Part shown: piece by piece, positions 51,738-60,294 of the stretch | How the letters are laid out: the number at the start of each line of letters is the position of its first letter | Position numbering within the stretch: the stretch's first letter is position 1 | The notes under the pieces: model-generated | The model's database searches: none | The model's input: the letters and a program-made list of their open reading frames with translations, nothing else | Told to the model about the DNA's origin: nothing | Assembly: GCA_028282885.1 (NCBI GenBank) | Contig: JANQGX010000045.1 | Location: 207,308-271,307, forward strand | Direction: 5' to 3' | Length of the DNA stretch: 64,000 nt | From: SAR324 cluster bacterium | GTDB taxonomy: Bacteria > SAR324 > XYD2-FULL-50-16 | Program-made: the position numbers and the translations under genes

Positions 51738-52439
51738 ATGCAGACTTCCGGTTACTTCAGGGAATCCTCTCATCGCTTTTATGGTGCTGTAACCGCATTG
51801 GTCATGCTCACCCTGTACGAAATTTTTATTATCTGGGGAGCACGGTCCTCCGATTTTGTGGTCAGAAATGCGCCGGAAGCCTGGCTGAGAAGTACGCTTA
51901 ACTTTATCGGGATCTCCCATTATCACATCAGTTTTTTGATGCTGGGAGCAGCATTGGTGGCGGTTCCCCTGTTTTACGATGCTTCAGTAAAACTGAGGGG
52001 GCGCGTGATTGTCCTCATGATCCTGGAATCCATCTTCTGGGGGATTGCGTCCGGCTTGCTGATTCAGTTGATAATGACCGAGTTGCTTTTTATGGCTGGT
52101 ACAGTGTCGGGCTCCCTGATCGGAGATCTGGGACTAGCCATTGGTGCGGGACTCTTTGAGGAGCTTTTTTTCCGTGTCATATTGACCACGGTATTGATCC
52201 GGCTGCTGGTCAAAACAATCAGGACAAGATGGTTGTCACTCTTGATCGCCATACTGATTGCCTCCTTTCTTTTCTCCCTGGCACATTATGTCGGAAATCT
52301 GGCTGATACTTTTGAAATTTATTCGTTTTTATTTCGGTTTTTGGCAGGTATCTGGTTCACAACCCTGTATTCATTTCGCGGATTTGCCATCGTCTGCATG
52401 ACACATGCATTTTATGATATTTTTGTGATTCTTCTCTGA
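51738..52439 (+). CDS. CPBP (Abi) family intramembrane metalloprotease
   Basis: The 233-residue protein has about six to seven membrane helices. CPBP active-site motifs are visible: GLFEELFFRVIL (EExxxR, near residue 138), SLAHYVGN (FxxxH-like, near 178) and a final ACTHAFYDIF-type helix (VCMTHAFYDIFVILL) supplying the last histidine and acidic residue. Family members include Rce1 and bacterial proteins for bacteriocin immunity or protein maturation. The substrate is unknown. The gene stands 107 bases after the exported single-TM protein on the same strand. Confidence 0.87.
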   Translation: MQTSGYFRESSHRFYGAVTALVMLTLYEIFIIWGARSSDFVVRNAPEAWLRSTLNFIGISHYHISFLMLGAALVAVPLFYDASVKLRGRVIVLMILESIFWGIASGLLIQLIMTELLFMAGTVSGSLIGDLGLAIGAGLFEELFFRVILTTVLIRLLVKTIRTRWLSLLIAILIASFLFSLAHYVGNLADTFEIYSFLFRFLAGIWFTTLYSFRGFAIVCMTHAFYDIFVILL

Positions 52440-52620
52440 ATCGCTATTATCAATTCAAAGAATCGAATGGAACATTGACACTATTTTGCAAAGATTGCAG
52501 ACTGCAAGGATGAGTTAGACGTTGCGACAGGTTGATTAATAACTTGGAACAGGAAGGTTCAGGATCATTTACCTGCTCCTGTTTACTAAGAACGAGTTGG
52601 ACATTAAAACATAAAACAAC

Positions 52621-53154
52621 ATGAAAACGAAACTCACAATAATTCTCTCGGTGTTTCTCTTTTTATTAACAACCTTGGCATGGGCACAGACAGCGCCACT
52701 CAAGGTTGGTTACGTCAATATGAACAGGGCCATTAATCAATCGGATGAAGGCAAACGATCCAAAAAATTTCTGGAAGCCCAATTCGAAGCAACCAAACGC
52801 GAGTTGGATGTTAAACGACAAACGATACAGACAAAGGAAAAAGAGCTAAAAGAAGGACTAATGCTCAGTGAGGAAGCTAAAGTCCAAAAAAGGAAGGAGA
52901 TTGAGGGTCTTAAAAAGGAGTTGATGACCCGGGCAAAAGCGGAGCAGGATGATTTTCGGAAAGATGAGCAGAGACACACCAAAAAGATTTTTGAAGATCT
53001 CCTTTCCGTGGTTAAAAAAGTCGCCGACGCTGAGAAGTTTGATCTAATACTGGAGTTCAATATCAGTCAAACCATTCTTTATTCCCGCTATCAGTTCAAT
53101 GACATCACCGACAAGGTGATCCTCGAGTATAATAAACTCCAGGCAATAAAATAG
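52621..53154 (+). CDS. skp: OmpH/Skp-family periplasmic chaperone
   Basis: The 177-residue protein has a signal peptide (ending TLAWAQT). The mature start APLKVGYVNMNRAINQSDEG is the Skp hallmark strand. It is followed by a long charged coiled coil (about residues 45-125) forming the tentacles of the trimer and a C-terminal strand (DLILEFNISQTILYS). Skp holds unfolded outer-membrane proteins on their way to BamA. It opens the lipid A gene run, but unlike the common bamA-skp-lpxD-fabZ order neither bamA nor lpxD is here. Confidence 0.88.
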   Translation: MKTKLTIILSVFLFLLTTLAWAQTAPLKVGYVNMNRAINQSDEGKRSKKFLEAQFEATKRELDVKRQTIQTKEKELKEGLMLSEEAKVQKRKEIEGLKKELMTRAKAEQDDFRKDEQRHTKKIFEDLLSVVKKVADAEKFDLILEFNISQTILYSRYQFNDITDKVILEYNKLQAIK

Positions 53155-53221
53155 AATTGGCCCATCACGGGCCGGTTCCCTGGATTATGATTCCCCCTCA
53201 ACAATATTCCGGCAAATTTTT

Positions 53222-53662
53222 ATGGAAATGGACATATTGGAAATCAAAAAGCGTCTAAAACACCGCTACCCATTCCTGATGATTGACAGGATTCTCGAAC
53301 TGGAAGAAGGCAAACGATGCGTGGCGTTAAAAAATGTTACCTATAACGAGCCCTATTTTCAGGGACACTTTCCGGAGTCGCCAATCCTGCCGGGAGTGCT
53401 AATTATAGAGGCGCTAGCCCAGACTGGCGGTATTGCCGGATTCAGCCTGTACAAAAACGCGGAACAGGAGATCACCTTTTTAGCCGGTGTGGATAAAGTG
53501 AAATTCCGAAAGCCGGTAATTCCTGGAGATCAATTGATTCTCAAATCAGAGTTTCTTAAAAGAAAACTCAATATCTGGATGCTTAAAGGCGAGGCATTTG
53601 TAGATGACGAACTGGTTGCCAAAGCCGAATTCAAACTGGCAACGGTACCAGTATCCGAATAG
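53222..53662 (+). CDS. fabZ: (3R)-hydroxyacyl-ACP dehydratase FabZ
   Basis: A hot-dog-fold dehydratase of fatty acid synthesis. The 146-residue protein has HRYPFLMIDRILELEEG, the catalytic histidine in GHFPESPILPGVLIIEALAQ (His near residue 50, Glu near 65) and VKFRKPVIPGDQL, all standard. It sits between skp and lpxA, the classic position, and would share the hydroxyacyl-ACP pool with lpxA. An alternative ATG lies at codon 3. Confidence 0.97.
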   Translation: MEMDILEIKKRLKHRYPFLMIDRILELEEGKRCVALKNVTYNEPYFQGHFPESPILPGVLIIEALAQTGGIAGFSLYKNAEQEITFLAGVDKVKFRKPVIPGDQLILKSEFLKRKLNIWMLKGEAFVDDELVAKAEFKLATVPVSE

Positions 53663-53749
53663 TCATTCCGGACAACTCAAAACCGGTACGGATGTTTGAA
53701 AGACCAAAATGGATTTCTGCATTCAATTAATGCAATTTCGACAATACCT

Positions 53750-54520
53750 ATGATACATCAGACAGCAGTCATTGATCCCGGGTCGGTTATACACGATGGG
53801 GTTTCTGTAGGCGCATACTCAGTAATCGGTAGCGAGGTTGAGATTGGGGAAAACACCGAAATCTCACATCATGTGGTGATTGAAGGTCCGACGAAAATCG
53901 GTCCCAACTGCAGGATCTTTCCCTTTGCATCCATCGGACAGGAACCGCAGGACAAGAAATTTCAGGGAGAACGATCCAATCTTGAAATCGGGTCAGAAAA
54001 TGTGATCCGGGAATATGTAACCATTAACAGAGGTACCAGGCTGGGTGGAGGGATAACCCGCCTGGGTGATCGGGGATGGATTATGGCGTGTTGCCATATT
54101 GCCCACGATTGCCTGATCGGTAATGATGTGACCATGTCAAACGGCACAACCTTGGGGGGACATGTTGTGGTGAAGAATTATGCAACCCTGGGAGGACTAA
54201 CCGGAATACACCAGTTTTGCAGGATTGGTGAATATGCCATCACCGGCGGTCAGAGTATGATCACCCAGGATGTGGTCCCGTTTTCCATTGTAGCCGGAAA
54301 CAGGGCCAAACTTGCCGGGGTTAACTATATTGGATTGGATAGAAGAGGGTTTACATCTGAAGAGATTGAGATGATTAACCAGGCCTATAAGATCTTTTTC
54401 AAGAGCGGATTAACCAAAGATGCAGCTCTGTCAAAGCTTAAAGAGGAGTTCCCGGAATCGGATCAAATACGACTGTTTGTCGAATTTATAGAGTCGTCGG
54501 AACGAGGAGTTTGCCGCTGA
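53750..54520 (+). CDS. lpxA: UDP-GlcNAc (or UDP-GlcNAc3N) acyltransferase LpxA
   Basis: LpxA starts lipid A synthesis by acylating the 3-position of the UDP sugar. The ATG at 53750 gives MIHQTAVIDPGSVIHDG, the usual start, and 256 residues. A TTG at 53696 would add a non-homologous stretch. Hexapeptide repeats of the left-handed beta-helix run to about residue 190 (e.g. IGENTEISHHVVIEGPTKIG). The catalytic histidine lies in CHIAHDCLIGNDV near residue 121. QSMITQDVVPFSIVAGNRAK and a helical tail follow. Directly downstream lie gnnA and gnnB, so the preferred acceptor is probably the 3-amino sugar, which would give an amide-linked chain. Confidence 0.96.
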   Translation: MIHQTAVIDPGSVIHDGVSVGAYSVIGSEVEIGENTEISHHVVIEGPTKIGPNCRIFPFASIGQEPQDKKFQGERSNLEIGSENVIREYVTINRGTRLGGGITRLGDRGWIMACCHIAHDCLIGNDVTMSNGTTLGGHVVVKNYATLGGLTGIHQFCRIGEYAITGGQSMITQDVVPFSIVAGNRAKLAGVNYIGLDRRGFTSEEIEMINQAYKIFFKSGLTKDAALSKLKEEFPESDQIRLFVEFIESSERGVCR

Positions 54521-54572
54521 TACCCTTTTTATTAGTTAAAAGAGTAAAAACTGACAGAACAGAATTTGAGAG

Positions 54573-55595
54573 ATGCATATGAAGGTTGCAGTGATCGGTT
54601 ACGGTTATTGGGGACCAAATTTGGTCAGGAACTTTTCCTGGCTCGATGGGGTTGAGGTTAAATACGTCTGTGATCTTGATTCGGATCGATTGGGGAAGGT
54701 AAGAAATCTCTTTCCAAACGTATCCGTGACAACGACCGACTATAGTGAAATTCTTAATGATGAGTCTATAGATGCTGTTGCAGTTGCCACTCCTGTCAAT
54801 ACACATTTTCAGCTTTCAAAACTGGCCTTGGAGGCGGGCAAACATGTGTTGATTGAAAAACCGATGACGGACAATGTTGCTGATGCCCGAAAACTGGTTG
54901 CCTTGGCAAGTAAAGTGAACAGGATTTTGATGGTGGATCACACCTTTTTGTACACCGGTGCCGTGATCAAAATGAAAGAGCTGGCGGAATCGGGCCAGAT
55001 TGGAGAAATCTACTATTTCGATTCGGTGCGGGTTAACCTGGGTCTTTTTCAGAACGATGTCAACGTCATTTGGGATCTTGCCCCCCATGATCTTTCCATA
55101 ATGAGTTACATCATCGATAAGAAACCGATTGGGGTAAGTGCCGTCGGTGTTTCGCACGTAAAAGACAGTCTGGAGAATATAGCTTATATAACAGTGTTTT
55201 ACGAAGATACAACCTTTGCTCATTTCCATATCAATTGGTTATCACCTATTAAAGTCAGACAGATTCTGATAGGTGGATCGCAAAAGATGATTGTTTACAA
55301 CGATATGGAAAACACTGAGAAAATCAAGGTATACGATTCAGGTGTGGAAGCCACCCCGGGCAATAAGGATGAACTGTACAACACTTTGATTCAATATCGT
55401 ACCGGCGATATGTATGCTCCCAAACTAGATCAGACCGAAGCATTGAAAACAGAATGCAGTCATTTTCTTGATTGTATCAGAAATGGGAAGCAACCGATCA
55501 GCAATGGAGAATTTGGATTGGAAGTTGTAAAAATGTTGGAAGCAGCCCAGAAATCCATGGAACAGCAGGGCATCAAAATCCAACTGGAAAGGTAA
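54573..55595 (+). CDS. gnnA: Gfo/Idh/MocA oxidoreductase, likely GnnA
   Basis: GnnA oxidises the 3-hydroxyl of UDP-GlcNAc to a ketone, using NAD, before transamination by GnnB. The 340-residue protein has a Rossmann start VAVIGYGYWGPNLVRNF, EKPM (with the family lysine), DHTFLYTGAVIKMKEL and NVIWDLAPHDLSIM, where the histidine is the expected catalytic residue. WlbA-like sugar dehydrogenases share this pattern. Its location between lpxA and gnnB, with lpxB following, is the arrangement I recall from lipid A loci with 2,3-diamino sugar. A second ATG at 54579 may be the true start since GAGAG fits it better. It overlaps gnnB by one base (TAATG). Confidence 0.82.
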   Translation: MHMKVAVIGYGYWGPNLVRNFSWLDGVEVKYVCDLDSDRLGKVRNLFPNVSVTTTDYSEILNDESIDAVAVATPVNTHFQLSKLALEAGKHVLIEKPMTDNVADARKLVALASKVNRILMVDHTFLYTGAVIKMKELAESGQIGEIYYFDSVRVNLGLFQNDVNVIWDLAPHDLSIMSYIIDKKPIGVSAVGVSHVKDSLENIAYITVFYEDTTFAHFHINWLSPIKVRQILIGGSQKMIVYNDMENTEKIKVYDSGVEATPGNKDELYNTLIQYRTGDMYAPKLDQTEALKTECSHFLDCIRNGKQPISNGEFGLEVVKMLEAAQKSMEQQGIKIQLER

Positions 55596-57097
55596 TGAAA
55601 AAACTACTTCTTGATACTGATGTCATATTTGCTGCAGAGAATGGTGAGGATCGGGATGCTGCCGCTTTAATCGAGACCTGCAGGTCGGGAGATGAATTTC
55701 AGGCCTGGACCCTGGCAACAACACCATTACACCTGATCGAGTCAGGGATGTCACCAGACCGGATTGAATCCGCTCTCCAATCAGTCTCTCAAATCCCGAT
55801 TAATGCCAGTCTCAACTCAAAAGCGTTTGAATCCGGACTTGAGTTTGATGCCGGATTATTGATGGCGGCTGCAGAGACCTTTAAGATTCCTTTTATTATA
55901 TCAAACAGGTATGCCCAGGCGGATCATTCCGGTTTTCTCTCCTGCAATCAATTATTGAACGGAAAACACAATGAGCTGACTGATAAAGTTGATTTTCTCA
56001 ATCTGAATTTCCCCCTTCATGCCATATTTGACGAAGTCGACGGCAGGTTTATGGATATTATCCAGAATACTGCCTTTGCCGGTGGGAATCATGTTGATCT
56101 GTTCGAGAAGGAATTCAGTGAGTTTTGCGGAGTTAGCTATACCATCGGTCTGAGCAACGGAACCGATGCCTTGCGATTTGCCTTGCTTGCCATGGGAATA
56201 GGACCGGGCGATGAAGTGATTACGGTTCCCAATACCTTCATCGCAACTTCAGAGGTTATTTCCCAGGTAGGAGCCGTTCCGGTATTTGTTGATTGCTTGG
56301 ACGGTCTCTATACCATTGATCCTGATTTGATCGAAAACCGGATTACTGACAAAACCAAAGCTATCGTTCCGGTTCACCTGTATGGCCAGGTCGTCAATAT
56401 GGATCGAATCATGGAAATTGCCGATAAGTATAATTTGCTTGTCCTGGAAGATGCCTGCCAGGCGCACGGCGCGATCTATAATGGGCGCCATGCCGGTTCA
56501 GTCGGCCATGCCGGAGCTTTCTCCATGTATCCCGGGAAGAACCTCGGTGCTTTTGGAGAAGCAGGTTGCCTGATTACCAATGACCGGACAATCAATGATA
56601 CCGTCAGATGTTTGAGGGATCACGGTCAGAGTCAGAAATACTACCACAGGATGGAAGGATATAATGGCCGGATGGATAATCTGCAGGGAGCCGTATTGCG
56701 CAGTAAGCTGGTCTATCTAAATGAATGGAATTGCAAACGGCGACAGGTAGCCAAGTGGTATGCCGATTTATTATCCACGGTAGACGAAGTCGTGCTGCCG
56801 GAAGTTCCCGACTACTCTGCCCACTCATTTCATCTGTTTGTTGTTCTGGTGCCAGATCCCCAGGCACTCTCCGGTCATTTAAAGGAACATCAGATCTTTA
56901 CCGGGTTTCATTACCCGGTCCCGCTCCACCTTCAGGAGGCATACCAGGATCATGCTCAAAGCGGCGAAACCTTTCCTGTTGCTGAGTCGTGTGCACAAAG
57001 ATTGATCAGTCTTCCCATGTTCCCTGAACTGAACAAGGAACAAGTTCAAAGAGTCTGTGATGAAATTGCTCGGTTTTACTCCCGAAAATCTTGTTAA
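55595..57097 (+). CDS. gnnB: DegT/DnrJ/EryC1 aminotransferase (GnnB-like) with N-terminal PIN-like domain
   Basis: The C-terminal part (about 133-500) is a sugar aminotransferase: NGTDALRFALLAMGIGPGDE, VITVPNTFIATSEVI, EDACQAHGA, and the PLP lysine in SMYPGKNLGAFGEAG near residue 315. It would transaminate UDP-3-keto-GlcNAc to UDP-GlcNAc3N. The first 130 or so residues are extra compared with normal GnnB (about 370) and read like a PIN domain: LLLDTDVIFAA (Asp7, Asp9), DRDAAALIETC, a middle Glu49, then EFDAGLLMAAAETFKIPFII with Asp85 and a strand leading to Asp110. The frame is continuous, so it is a fusion and not a frameshift artefact in this reading. The ATG shares one base with the gnnA stop codon. 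Confidence 0.8.
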   Translation: MKKLLLDTDVIFAAENGEDRDAAALIETCRSGDEFQAWTLATTPLHLIESGMSPDRIESALQSVSQIPINASLNSKAFESGLEFDAGLLMAAAETFKIPFIISNRYAQADHSGFLSCNQLLNGKHNELTDKVDFLNLNFPLHAIFDEVDGRFMDIIQNTAFAGGNHVDLFEKEFSEFCGVSYTIGLSNGTDALRFALLAMGIGPGDEVITVPNTFIATSEVISQVGAVPVFVDCLDGLYTIDPDLIENRITDKTKAIVPVHLYGQVVNMDRIMEIADKYNLLVLEDACQAHGAIYNGRHAGSVGHAGAFSMYPGKNLGAFGEAGCLITNDRTINDTVRCLRDHGQSQKYYHRMEGYNGRMDNLQGAVLRSKLVYLNEWNCKRRQVAKWYADLLSTVDEVVLPEVPDYSAHSFHLFVVLVPDPQALSGHLKEHQIFTGFHYPVPLHLQEAYQDHAQSGETFPVAESCAQRLISLPMFPELNKEQVQRVCDEIARFYSRKSC

Positions 57098-57121
57098 CCG
57101 GACTATTACCAGGATGAAGCA

Positions 57122-58246
57122 ATGACAAAACTAATGGTGATCGCCGGTGAGGCTTCAGGAGATTTGCATGGCGGGCATGTTCTTAAAGAGTTGAAAACAC
57201 TGCGGCCGGATCTCGAAGTTTTAGGGACCGGAGGAAAACGGATTGCTGAGGTTGGGGCCCGGCTTTTCTATCGAGTTGAAGATCTCGCTGTAATCGGATT
57301 TTTTGAAGTGGCAAAAAGGTATGGTTACTTCAAATCGGTTTTTGATTCAATGGTTCGGAAGCTGGATCAGGAACAGCCTGATGTTTTGTTTCTGGTGGAC
57401 TACCCCGGTTTTAATCTGAAGTTTTCCGCTGAAGCAAAAAAAAGAGGGATTCGGGTCATCTACTATATTGCCCCACAGGTCTGGGCCTGGAAGAAGAAAA
57501 GGATAGAGAAAATAAAGGAATGGGTTGATGAATTGATTGTCCTCTTTCCTTTTGAAGTGGATTTTTTCAGAAAAGAAGGAATGGAGGCCCATTGCTTCGG
57601 ACATCCCCTGTTGGATATTGTGAAACCGGATTGCAGTAAACAGGAGTTTTTTGACCAACTGCAGCTCGATGTCGACTCCGGAATCATAAGCCTTCTCCCG
57701 GGTAGTCGAAGAAACGAAACTGGCAAACATCTCCCCCTTCTGTTCGAAACAGCCGAAGTGCTGCAAAAATCCGATGAGAAATTGCAATTTCTTCTTCCGC
57801 TCGCCCCAACAGTGGATAAAGATACGATCCAATCGCAGATGGCTGACTATGGAATCAATGTAAAAATGATCAGCGGAAGCACTTACAATGCAGTTGCCTA
57901 TTCCGATTTTGCATTGGTCGCTTCGGGTACGGCAACCCTGGAAACTGCAATCCTGGGAACCCCGGAAATTATCTACTATAAATCATCGCCGATTACTTAT
58001 TTCATAGGAAAGTATCTGCTTCGCATCAAAACCATAGGACTGCCCAACATTATTTTTGGAGAAATGATTGTTCCCGAGGATCCGCATTGTAAATCATCGG
58101 AGAAATTAGCCGAAATGGTTCGCGATCACCTGGATAACCAGGATCGTTACCAGACATTGAAACAGAACCTGATGGCTGTAAAAACCAAGTTGGGCGCCCC
58201 GGGGGCTTATAGGCATACTGCTGAATTCTTGCATTCAATTCTTTAG
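57122..58246 (+). CDS. lpxB: Lipid A disaccharide synthase
   Basis: LpxB joins lipid X and UDP-diacylglucosamine into the tetra-acyl disaccharide. The 374-residue GT19 protein has GEASGDLHGGHVLKEL at the start, FLVDYPGFNLKFSAEAKKRG, YYIAPQVWAWKKKRI, LFPFEVDFFRKEGM with CFGHPLLD, ISLLPGSRRNE and the TATLETAILGTPEIIYYKS donor-site region. It starts 25 bases after the aminotransferase gene, completing a skp-fabZ-lpxA-gnnA-gnnB-lpxB run. Confidence 0.96.
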   Translation: MTKLMVIAGEASGDLHGGHVLKELKTLRPDLEVLGTGGKRIAEVGARLFYRVEDLAVIGFFEVAKRYGYFKSVFDSMVRKLDQEQPDVLFLVDYPGFNLKFSAEAKKRGIRVIYYIAPQVWAWKKKRIEKIKEWVDELIVLFPFEVDFFRKEGMEAHCFGHPLLDIVKPDCSKQEFFDQLQLDVDSGIISLLPGSRRNETGKHLPLLFETAEVLQKSDEKLQFLLPLAPTVDKDTIQSQMADYGINVKMISGSTYNAVAYSDFALVASGTATLETAILGTPEIIYYKSSPITYFIGKYLLRIKTIGLPNIIFGEMIVPEDPHCKSSEKLAEMVRDHLDNQDRYQTLKQNLMAVKTKLGAPGAYRHTAEFLHSIL

Positions 58247-58371
58247 GGTAACAAAGATTGAATTTTGTGATAGAAGTTGTTTTTGTAGGTCAATTGCCAC
58301 AATAACAGCCGTTCGATAAACCTATTTCGATTATTGTTTTCTGATGCCCAGGAAGGGCATGGGAGATTTTC

Positions 58372-59520
58372 ATGAGAGAAGAGATCACAATCAACGACAA
58401 GCGCATCATACTTGTTGGGACCGCACATATTTCCAAGGAGAGTATTGACGAGGTTAAAGAGGTAATCGAGGAAACACAGCCGGATACTGTCTGCGTTGAG
58501 CTCTGTGCTGCCAGGTATGAGACCATCACCAATGCCGACCGCTGGAAAAAGATGAATATCGTCAAGGTGGTGAAAGAAGGCAAGGCACCAATGCTCATGG
58601 CTAACCTGATACTCTCGGCCTTTCAGAAAAAAATGGGAGACCAATTGGGTGTGAAACCGGGAGCGGAAATGATAGCGGCGATTGAAGCGGCAAATGCTAT
58701 CGAAGCGGAAATTGTGCTTGCTGACCGAGATTTGGCGACAACCTTAAAAAGGGCCTGGGGTAATCTCAATTTCTGGAAGAAAATGAAGCTTCTTTTCCAG
58801 ATTCTGGTTGGAATGTTTGAGTCTCCGGAAATATCGAAAGAAGAGGTGGAAGAACTGAAGCAAACCGACATGTTGACCGAAGCCATAGAAGCCATGGCGA
58901 AGGAGTTGCCCGAAATCAAGTCGGTCTTAATTGACGAAAGGGACATCTACCAGGCGGTCAAGATTTCCGAAACAAAAGGGGAAACAATAGTGGCTGTCGT
59001 TGGAGCAGGACATGTTCCCGGTATTAAGAATCACTTAAACACAACGGTTGATTTAAGTGAACTGGAGACCATTCCGAAAAAGGGCAAAATTGGAAAGTAC
59101 ATAAAATGGATTATTCCTATTTTGATCCTGGGGATTATCGGGTACGGCTTTTTTCGAATGGACACGGACGTCACTTTTGAGATGATCAAGCTCTGGGTGC
59201 TTGCCAACGGTGTGTTTGCAGCGCTGGGGGCTCTGTTGGCAGGTGGTCATATTTTGACAATCCTTGCCGCATTTGTGGCAGCCCCGATTACTACGCTGAA
59301 TCCAACGATTGCCGCGGGTTGGGTTTCGGGATTAACCGAAGCCTGGATCAGAAAACCGAAGGTCGATGACTTTGAAAGCTTGGCAACCGACATTACCTCG
59401 ATTAGGGGATTCCGGTCTAACGGTGTCACCAAAATTCTGTTGGTAGTGGTATTAAGCAATTTGGGCAGCACCATTGGTACCTTTGTGGGTATTCCTTTAA
59501 TAACCAGGCTGCTGATTTAG
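58372..59520 (+). CDS. TraB-family membrane protein
   Basis: The 382-residue protein has the TraB/PrgY layout. GTAHISKES near residue 16, CVELCAARYE near 42 and AVVGAGHVPGI near 205 form the conserved GTxH, glutamate/arginine and GxxHxxGI set. Four or more C-terminal membrane helices follow (WIIPILILGIIGYGFF; LWVLANGVFAALGALLAGG; LVVVLSNLGSTIGTFVGIPL). In Enterococcus PrgY inactivates peptide pheromone, and the fold is related to Tiki-type metalloproteases. Archaeal and bacterial relatives are mostly uncharacterised. It lies 125 bases after lpxB. Confidence 0.85.
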   Translation: MREEITINDKRIILVGTAHISKESIDEVKEVIEETQPDTVCVELCAARYETITNADRWKKMNIVKVVKEGKAPMLMANLILSAFQKKMGDQLGVKPGAEMIAAIEAANAIEAEIVLADRDLATTLKRAWGNLNFWKKMKLLFQILVGMFESPEISKEEVEELKQTDMLTEAIEAMAKELPEIKSVLIDERDIYQAVKISETKGETIVAVVGAGHVPGIKNHLNTTVDLSELETIPKKGKIGKYIKWIIPILILGIIGYGFFRMDTDVTFEMIKLWVLANGVFAALGALLAGGHILTILAAFVAAPITTLNPTIAAGWVSGLTEAWIRKPKVDDFESLATDITSIRGFRSNGVTKILLVVVLSNLGSTIGTFVGIPLITRLLI

Positions 59521-59801
59521 GTTGAATTGGCATCCAGTAAATTAATACAATTTCGGTGGATTTTTCAGGAATCTCTATAAGCCGGACCCTGGGAACAGGG
59601 CTTCCTGAAGTTCTGATCAATTATGCGGGGATTGTTGCTGTTCTGTTTTGATCCTGTTTTGAAACAAAACCCTGGATATTAACCTATTTCCTTCCCGATT
59701 TGCCGCCGCTTTTAGATCCGAATCTCCCGAATCAGCGCCCTCTCTGTTTTTAATTACGGCTTCCGGTTTGATCCTGTTACATTTTGATTCATCAAGTCTG
59801 A
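59521..59801 (+). other. Non-coding region after the TraB gene, with a short hairpin
   Basis: At 59587-59600, CCCTG pairs with CAGGG around a GGAA tetraloop, with outer AGGAA/TTCCT arms. It lies 67 bases past the stop codon and may end the TraB transcript, though there is no T-tract. Otherwise nothing is recognised before the promoter at 59802. Confidence 0.35.
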
Positions 59802-59830
59802 TTGATAATTCCCGACAGCCTGTTTATAAT
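59802..59830 (+). promoter_or_regulatory. Near-consensus sigma-70 promoter for the GerW-like/DUF2953-like pair
   Basis: TTGATA (59802-59807) and a perfect TATAAT (59825-59830) are 17 bases apart. This is the best promoter match found in the window. Transcription would start near 59837, about 90 bases before the ATG at 59929. Confidence 0.6.
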
Positions 59831-59928
59831 CAAATCGTTAAATCATCAGTTACTTTTTAACTCCCAAATTACGGCCGATTAGGGTTTTCTGTGCCAAATA
59901 ATTGAAAAACCGTCACAGCGGAGAAACA

Positions 59929-60294
59929 ATGGAAGGTGAAAAATCGATACTGGATAATTTTCTGCCACAACTGAAAAGCTTCATTAAATCAGAAACTGTT
60001 TTCGGCGAACCTTATCAATTGGGGGAAGTCACCTTAATCCCGGTTAATTCGGTAAAAGTAGGCTTTGGCTTTGGTGCCGGAGATGCTCAGAAGAAACTCG
60101 ACGGATCGGGCGGTGGTGGGGGTGTTTTACTGACGCCTGTTGCCTTTGTTGTAGTAAGGGATGGCGACGTCTCCATTCATAATCTGAGTGCCGGAACAAT
60201 AGAAAATGTTATGGATAAAGCTCCGGAAGCACTGGAAAGACTGGTAAACCTGGTACAGAAAGTCAGGAAAAAGCCCCAGGGTCCTCAAGAATGA
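59929..60294 (+). CDS. GerW/YtfJ-family protein
   Basis: The 121-residue protein has the family pattern SETVFGEPYQLGEVTLIPVN followed by KVGFGFGAGDAQ, a glycine-rich loop (GSGGGGGVLLTPVAFVVV) and DGDVSIHNL. In Bacillus the homologue YtfJ (GerW) acts in spores, but the family is wide in non-sporulating bacteria with unknown role. The ATG at 59929 with GGAG upstream is preferred to a TTG at 59902. It overlaps the next gene by four bases (ATGA). Confidence 0.8.
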   Translation: MEGEKSILDNFLPQLKSFIKSETVFGEPYQLGEVTLIPVNSVKVGFGFGAGDAQKKLDGSGGGGGVLLTPVAFVVVRDGDVSIHNLSAGTIENVMDKAPEALERLVNLVQKVRKKPQGPQE

